7,142 bases of DNA from Thermodesulfobacteriota bacterium (GTDB lineage Bacteria; Desulfobacterota; DSM-4660; Desulfatiglandales; HGW-15), in the NCBI GenBank assembly GCA_025454125.1, contig JALOPA010000088.1, positions 1-7,142 of the forward strand. Reading direction: 5' to 3'. The stretch's first letter is position 1. Every line of letters starts with the position of its first letter. The notes below the pieces were generated by a model. That model was not told the origin of the DNA. It worked only from the letters and a program-made list of their open reading frames with translations, and made no database searches. The position numbers and the translations under genes are program-made. Below are positions 1-4,400 of this stretch, piece after piece.

Positions 1-298
1 CGTAATCCTGGAGGACCTGGTTGAGCAGCATGGAAAGCCGTTTGGCCGCAAAGGGGCTCATGACGATCCGGTCCATGAGCTGAATCTTGATGTCCTTCTG
101 GCCCGCGTGCCACGCTTGGTTCATTCCGAAAAGAAGCACGATCTCTTCCCTTGTGCCGGCTACGTTGGCCACGTTCGCATAAACGCTCCTCATGTTGGTG
201 TCGTCCCAGACGATCCTGGCCTGCCCCGGCGCTGCCGCCGCCTGTTGTCCTGCTGCCGCCTGTGCTGCTCCACGTCCTTTTGTCGGTTGATCTGCCAT
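1..298 (-). CDS. DUF3467-family small protein, 3' end cut off by window edge
   Basis: I read 99 codons from an ATG at 298 leftwards with no stop, so the last residues lie outside the window. Residues 1-26 form a low-complexity tail rich in Ala, Gln and Gly. From residue 28 the protein matches my recollection of the DUF3467 pattern: RIVWDD, then SVYANVANVAGTREEIVLLFG (residues 38-58), NQAWHAGQK (60-68), and DRIVMSPFAAKRL (76-88). Family members are usually about 100 residues, so little is probably missing. The start is supported by a strong Shine-Dalgarno (AAAGGAGG) four bases upstream. There is no signal peptide or membrane segment, so it should be cytoplasmic. The molecular function of DUF3467 is unknown to me. 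The nearest same-strand gene upstream is 567 bases away, so it probably has its own promoter; a candidate lies at 589-618. Confidence 0.85.
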   Translation of the reverse strand, partial: MADQPTKGRGAAQAAAGQQAAAAPGQARIVWDDTNMRSVYANVANVAGTREEIVLLFGMNQAWHAGQKDIKIQLMDRIVMSPFAAKRLSMLLNQVLQDY

Positions 299-302
299 AT
301 TT

Positions 303-310
303 CCTCCTTT
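303..310 (-). promoter_or_regulatory. Shine-Dalgarno of the DUF3467 gene
   Basis: On the minus strand the sequence reads AAAGGAGG, followed by four bases and the ATG at 298. It is near-perfect anti-16S complementarity and fixes the start of the DUF3467 gene. The spacing is a little short but workable. Confidence 0.75.
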
Positions 311-458
311 ATGATGGAACTGAATTTACGCCTCTGTAACATTGGGGCCCTCAGCGAAAGCAAATTGCCTGCTTCAAGCCAATAAATACAGCAAGAATCG
401 TGCTCAATACCCAGAGAAAGATAATTTTAGTTTGGCCCTAGTTTCGGACAGTTAGAAA

Positions 459-479
459 CAAAAAGGGCAGGCCTTTTTG
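459..479 (-). terminator. weak candidate intrinsic terminator or small hairpin
   Basis: On the minus strand CAAAAAGG is followed by a five-base loop CCTGC and then CCTTTTTG with TTTC after it. The eight-pair stem is mostly A-T with only two central G-C pairs, so it is weak. The A-run/T-run layout could act in either direction. It lies about 105-120 bases downstream of the start site predicted for the promoter at 589-618, so it could end a short transcript or sit in a long leader. Confidence 0.25.
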
Positions 480-588
480 GGTGTGTATGAAATCCCCGCT
501 TATATGGTACGGCACCCTCCATTTAGTGGAAAAGGTTTACGCACTTTCAACGCACCGGCCTGTTTTCTATCGCCATCGAAGAGCCTAT

Positions 589-618
589 ATTTTATACCAT
601 CCTCGTCGAGCCTGTCAA
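589..618 (-). promoter_or_regulatory. candidate sigma70-type promoter reading toward DUF3467
   Basis: On the minus strand there is a perfect -35 box TTGACA (613-618). It is followed by TATAAA (591-596) at a 16-base spacing, or TAAAAT (589-594) at 18 bases; each matches the -10 consensus at 5 of 6. Transcription would start near 582, leaving a leader of about 285 bases before the DUF3467 ATG. No closer candidate in 299-500 pairs a good -10 with a good -35. Activity is an inference from motif quality only. Confidence 0.45.
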
Positions 619-773
619 CGATATCGACACCGGAACGTTCCCTGATTTCAAGTAATTCGAGGCCCAAAAGCGCTATTGTGAGATCGGCTCCCCGCCCCAA
701 ACCACCTCATCCCCGTCGGGGCAGTCGGTTTGATCGAACTGAAAACTTCAAGAGAAGAATGTCAAAGGAAAGG

Positions 774-797
774 ACCCTTCGACTAGGCTCAGTGCAG
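774..797. repeat. possible remnant of a dispersed intergenic repeat
   Basis: The stretch reads ACCCTTCGACTAGGCTCAG followed by TGCAGG. It resembles the 'CCTTCGACAGGCTCAGG' core that I recall from palindromic repeats scattered between genes in many bacterial genomes. Here only one half is recognisable and it is imperfect. One copy in one window cannot prove a repeat family. Confidence 0.3.
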
Positions 798-802
798 GCG
801 CG

Positions 803-838
803 CGGACAAGCCCGCCGTTGATGAGGCGAGCTTGTCCG
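803..838. repeat. long inverted repeat just downstream of the DUF2299 stop
   Basis: CGGACAAGC (803-811) is perfectly complementary to GCTTGTCCG (830-838). Inside, after one unpaired base on each side, CGCC (813-816) pairs with GGCG (825-828), leaving an eight-base loop. The resulting 13-pair stem is the strongest hairpin in this gap. It starts 28 bases after the DUF2299 stop in the direction of transcription. It has no T-run after it, so it is not a classical intrinsic terminator; it could protect an mRNA 3' end or be part of a REP-like element together with 774-797. Confidence 0.6.
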
Positions 839-865
839 TGGCACCTTCCGAGTAGAGCCTCGGGC

Positions 866-1354
866 TCAGTGGGTCTTGGGTTGAGCGGACTCGGCAGGCG
901 GCTCCACGCCTTCGAGGTCCTGCATGATGGACCAGATCACCGCGATCACCGCGTTGCGAACCGTCAGGAACCTCTGAGTGAAGTTGTCCTTCGTCAGACC
1001 ATCCAGGTAAATCCTCTGCGTGAGAAGCACGGCCTGCATGGGCTCGGCCACACCGGCGAAATCCACGTTCATCATCAGGAGACGGAAGCGGAGTTTCCAC
1101 AGGATCTCCCGCCGCTTCTCGGCCGGCAAGCTTTCAAACTTGCTGCGATGCTCCTCCGCCACGTTCACACGCGCTTCGAGGTGGATCAGGTCCGTCCTCG
1201 CCTTGTTCTGACCGATCAAAATCCTGCGTCCCCCTGCATCTTCCGCCCGGATCAGCCACGCCAGCTCAGGATGGGCCTGCTCCGCAATGTTCCATCCCTC
1301 GGACATCAACCAGTTCTGAATCTTGTCTCTCACATCTTTTTCGGTTCCGCTCAT
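866..1354 (-). CDS. DUF2299-like cytoplasmic protein of unknown function
   Basis: The product is 162 residues with no signal peptide or membrane segment, so it is probably cytoplasmic. It opens with an amphipathic helix (KDVRDKIQNWLMSEGW, residues 6-21), typical of small alpha/beta proteins of the DUF2299 type. A hydrophobic strand (LAWLIRAE), a strand after a Gly-Gly-Arg-Arg turn (ILIGQNK), a helix-rich middle (AEEHRSKFESL through REILWKLRFRLL) and the late motif YLDGLTKD (116-123) followed by an aliphatic helix (VRNAVIAVIWSIM) all fit my memory of that family. The tail is Pro/Glu-rich. I chose the ATG at 1354 because AGGAGG lies nine bases upstream; an earlier in-frame TTG at 1414 would put the coding region through a terminator-like hairpin. 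The gene follows the large secreted-protein gene by 134 bases on the same strand. The reaction or partner is unknown, and the family assignment is from memory. Confidence 0.75.
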   Translation of the reverse strand: MSGTEKDVRDKIQNWLMSEGWNIAEQAHPELAWLIRAEDAGGRRILIGQNKARTDLIHLEARVNVAEEHRSKFESLPAEKRREILWKLRFRLLMMNVDFAGVAEPMQAVLLTQRIYLDGLTKDNFTQRFLTVRNAVIAVIWSIMQDLEGVEPPAESAQPKTH

Positions 1355-1363
1355 GAAATCCTT

Positions 1364-1369
1364 CCTCCT
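1364..1369 (-). promoter_or_regulatory. Shine-Dalgarno of the DUF2299-like gene
   Basis: AGGAGG on the minus strand lies nine bases before the ATG at 1354 and decides that start over the upstream TTG at 1414. It begins right after the T-run of the preceding hairpin. It is also complementary to CCTCCT at 1402-1407 in that hairpin's upstream arm, so it could be sequestered. Confidence 0.75.
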
Positions 1370-1370
1370 C

Positions 1371-1409
1371 AAAAAATTATCGGCCTCCGGCTCAACCACA
1401 CAGGAGGCC
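1371..1409 (-). terminator. terminator-like hairpin between the large gene and the DUF2299 gene
   Basis: On the minus strand GGCCTCC (1409-1403), a 14-base loop and GGAGGCC (1388-1382) form a seven-pair GC-rich stem. It is followed by GATAA and six T residues (1376-1371). It lies 80 bases after the stop of the large gene, where its terminator is expected. The five bases between stem and T-run make it less than ideal. There is no room for a promoter between the T-run and the Shine-Dalgarno of the next gene, so that gene can only be transcribed through this hairpin. Confidence 0.55.
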
Positions 1410-1430
1410 TTCAACGAAACGATTCCCGGT

Positions 1431-1459
1431 AGTCTACCTGAAAATAATTGGTCTGGAAA
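1431..1459 (-). promoter_or_regulatory. weak candidate promoter upstream of the hairpin leader
   Basis: On the minus strand TTTCCA (1454-1459) and TAGACT (1431-1436) are separated by 17 bases; each matches the sigma70 consensus at 4 of 6. The -10 overlaps a small palindrome, GGTAGTCTACC (1429-1439). If used, the transcript would carry the terminator-like hairpin as a leader of roughly 70 bases before the DUF2299 ATG. Confidence 0.2.
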
Positions 1460-1488
1460 TGGGGATCTCTCGCCCGTTCCGCCTTCAT

Positions 1489-4400
1489 TTATCTATTCCC
1501 GCCCAGCTTCTGAAGGATGAAGATCGCTTCCTCCACGCCGATCTTGCCGTCGCTGTTCACATCCGCGCAGATATTCACGTCCAAGTCTGCTTGGATCGCT
1601 TTGTTCATCATCTGCAGGGTCAGGATCACGTCCGCCAGATCCACAGCACCGCCCCCATCCGTGTCCCCTTTGACGGCGAGCACTTCCGTCGTGACATCGG
1701 CCACGGTCGGGTGTGCTTCCGCATTCCCCACAGAGTCCACTGCCACGCTGTAAAAAGCATAACGGTGCCCGCATTCACCGATGAACTCCACCGACAAATC
1801 GTTCGTGGTCATCCAGTAGGTAAAGGGGCCCCCGTTGTCCGACACGTAGATGTCGAAGTACTGCACGCTTGAGCCGCCCGGGTCACTTCCCGAAAGATCC
1901 AGCGAAATCCTTCTTGAAGGTACGGCGGAGGGCAGGGCGCCCACCCTGCTGACGGGGCTGCCGCTGTCCAGGGTGTGCATGACTTCGTTCGTGAGAATAG
2001 GCTGGTTCACGTCGAAGACGATCTCTGCCTGGTTCCTTATCTCGGCACCGTTCGCGAGATCCTTGCGGGTCCGAATGGAGAACTCCACAAAGCCCTCGCC
2101 CTCGTGCTGCTCTTGGTTCACCGGCAGAAACCCTGCATGAGGGTCTTCGGTCAGCCGCCCTGTCTGCGGATCAAGAGAGCGGAAGGTCGCAGAGACCTGG
2201 CGGGTCTGCGGGTCCAGTGTCAAAGAGACATCGACGACAAGGCTACGCGCCGGACGAAGGTCCACGGTGGTTCGATACCGGGCGAGCCCTGCGGGGACTT
2301 GAAAAACCCGGTTCGAGAACCCAAAGCTCAGGAATGTGAGGGTGTTGAGGTCCAGATCTTCATCGAGTACATCCGTGACAAAGACTTCCTGGGCAGGCGC
2401 TGTGGCAAACTTCGGATCGTTTTCAAAATCGATGTGATAGGTCATGGTCCCTGCCTGAATGAAACCTTGAGGGCCCCATCCTGCAGGCCCGGTTTTCTCG
2501 TTAGGATCCAGGGCCTGCAAGCTGTCCGATGAACTTGTTGCAATGGATGAGGACCTTGGCGGTTTGGGCGGAGGAATCCTCAACCCCTTGTTGCACAGCT
2601 GAAGCATGATAATGGCATTGTACGCGTTGTTGACCGCGCCCAGGTATTCCTTGCGCCGATCCTCATAGCTCTTGTTGGATTCGGCTATGTTTTTCCCGAT
2701 CTCGAACCACTCTTTGTAGGCGGTTTCCGCCTGCATGGCCACGGAGAGGATCCCTGAAAGCTCTCCCAGGACAAAGAGCACTTCGCTCGTGGCCTGGCCC
2801 GCCAGTTTCAGTTCCGCTTCAAACTCCTTCAATTTTGTTGAGGCTTCAGCCCACTGTGTCGCATGGCCGTTGGCCAGGCCGGCAAGGTCGTTCATGTCAG
2901 CGACAAATCCATCCGCCTGGTCTCTTCTTTGCTCCGGGTCTGTCGGAACAGGGCGAGCCATTTTGTCGTAGAGCGCCGAGAGCCCTTTTACGAAATTGTT
3001 GAGATTGTTCAGGTATTGAGCCCAGTCACTGATGTTCTTGTACTTCTCCCGAAAGCTGTACCAGCGCTGAACATTTTGAAGCCGCTTCATCGTCTTCAAG
3101 GTCTTGTCGAGCTTAACAAGTTTCTCCGCGACAGGGATGAAGAGCAAAGCCACTTCTTTCCCGAGAATGAGCCACTGGGCAGCCCGTTCCGCATTGGCCA
3201 CAGTGGACATGCTGTTCATCTGGGCTTCTTGCCAGAGCTTGAACTGCTCGTCAGCCCACTGGGTCATTCTCAATGCATAGGCGCGGTGCGGTTTGCAGTA
3301 GTCCAAAGCAGCATCGGGCACGATGGATGGATGCCGTTTGTCCTTCTCCACTTTGTACGCGGTTGCGTAGACCCACTCAATGCCCCTAGGCCCCAGGTTT
3401 CTGAGCCACTCGATATTCTTGTCGAATTCCCTCAAGAACTGGTTCATGGGGCTGTTCGGGTCATTGGCCGCCTTGATCACCTCCTCCTGATGGCTGATGA
3501 TCACATCCGGAGGAATGTCGACGCTGTTTGTGGTCGGACTGTTTCCCTCGCTGGTGATGACCATGCCGTAGTTCCCCGGAATCAGCTGGTTCAGCTCAAA
3601 GGTGCCGTCCTTTCCTGTCACGCGGGCTTCCATCGGCCGGTTCCTGCTGTCCCTGGCCACGATGGCGGCATAGGGAACCGGCCGGCCGGCCACCATGACA
3701 TGCCCCGCCACCCCTGCTTTGGAAAGAAGCAGTGCGCTGTCCAGGTTCGCCGATCCTCCGGGCGCCGTGATCACCGGCGTTTTGCTGTACGTGTGTCCGG
3801 GCGCGCTGGTGAAGACATCGTAGCTTCCACCGGGAAGACCATTGATGGTGTAGTGGCCGGACTCATCCGCACTGCCTGAGGCAAGGATCCGATCGCCATC
3901 GGCATAGCTGATCTTCACCTCTGCCCCTCCAAGCGGTTGGCCGGACTCGTTGAGAATTTGCCCGGTTATGGAGGCGCTGGGCCCCACGCTGAGGGTGACC
4001 GAGTCGCCCGGATTGTAGTCCATAGGGCTGCGAAGAACCTGCTGCTCCACGTCGAACTCCATTTCAGCAAAAGCCCACCCGGCTTTTTCCGCCGCCGCCA
4101 GGTAACGGCCTGGTGCAAGGCCGATGACCAAAAAGTTCCCTTGCGTGTCACTCACGGTCTCAGAAACAAGTTCATACGCGCCTGGGACAATTTGCTGGTA
4201 CACAAAGACGCTCGCGGCCGAAACCGGCTTGCCTGTCTGTTCAAACAGGATTTGGCCTGTCTTGGACCGGGCTCCTGCCGTGAAATCCACAACCACCGTC
4301 CCCGACCCTTCTTCCGCAAGGAGGTCCGTGGCAAGAGCAAAGCTCTTTCCCGATGCCAATACAGCCACTGAAAAGGTTCCTTGGGTCAGCAGCTGCATTT

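Larger units (their letters stand above)
299..865. other. 567-base intergenic region without a convincing gene
   Basis: This gap separates the DUF2299 stop from the DUF3467 start. It is more A+T-rich than the flanking genes between about 300 and 670. The only open frame with protein-like composition is a 66-codon minus-strand stretch (700-500). It has a TTG start with no good ribosome-binding site, matches nothing I recognise, and contains the best promoter of the region, so I do not call it a gene. What I can support here is a near-consensus promoter (589-618), a weak A-stem-T hairpin (459-479), a long inverted repeat (803-838), and an intergenic-repeat-like stretch (774-797). The gap could hold a small RNA or a decayed gene; I cannot tell which. 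Confidence 0.6.

Noticed and set aside
500..700. 66-codon minus-strand open frame in the intergenic gap
   Set aside because: The composition is somewhat protein-like (IRERSGVDIVDRLDEDG), but there is no ATG and no good ribosome-binding site. The best promoter of the region lies inside it, and I recognise no family. It could be a decayed gene fragment.
711..721. CCCCGTCGGGG as a terminator hairpin
   Set aside because: The stem is only four or five pairs with a one- to three-base loop and has no T-run on either strand.
1355..1414. TTG at 1414 as the start of the DUF2299-like gene
   Set aside because: The added 20 residues would be encoded by the terminator-like hairpin and T-run. The ATG at 1354 has a strong Shine-Dalgarno nine bases upstream.
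818..1432. 204-codon plus-strand open frame opposite the DUF2299-like gene
   Set aside because: It is the shadow of the minus-strand gene. It has no domain-like features, and the minus-strand frame has a good start and a family resemblance.
2863..3879. 338-codon plus-strand open frame antisense to the large gene
   Set aside because: It lies wholly opposite a coherent coding frame with recognisable domains. Its His/Arg/Val-rich composition is typical of an antisense shadow in GC-rich DNA. The same applies to the other plus-strand frames over 1459-6873.
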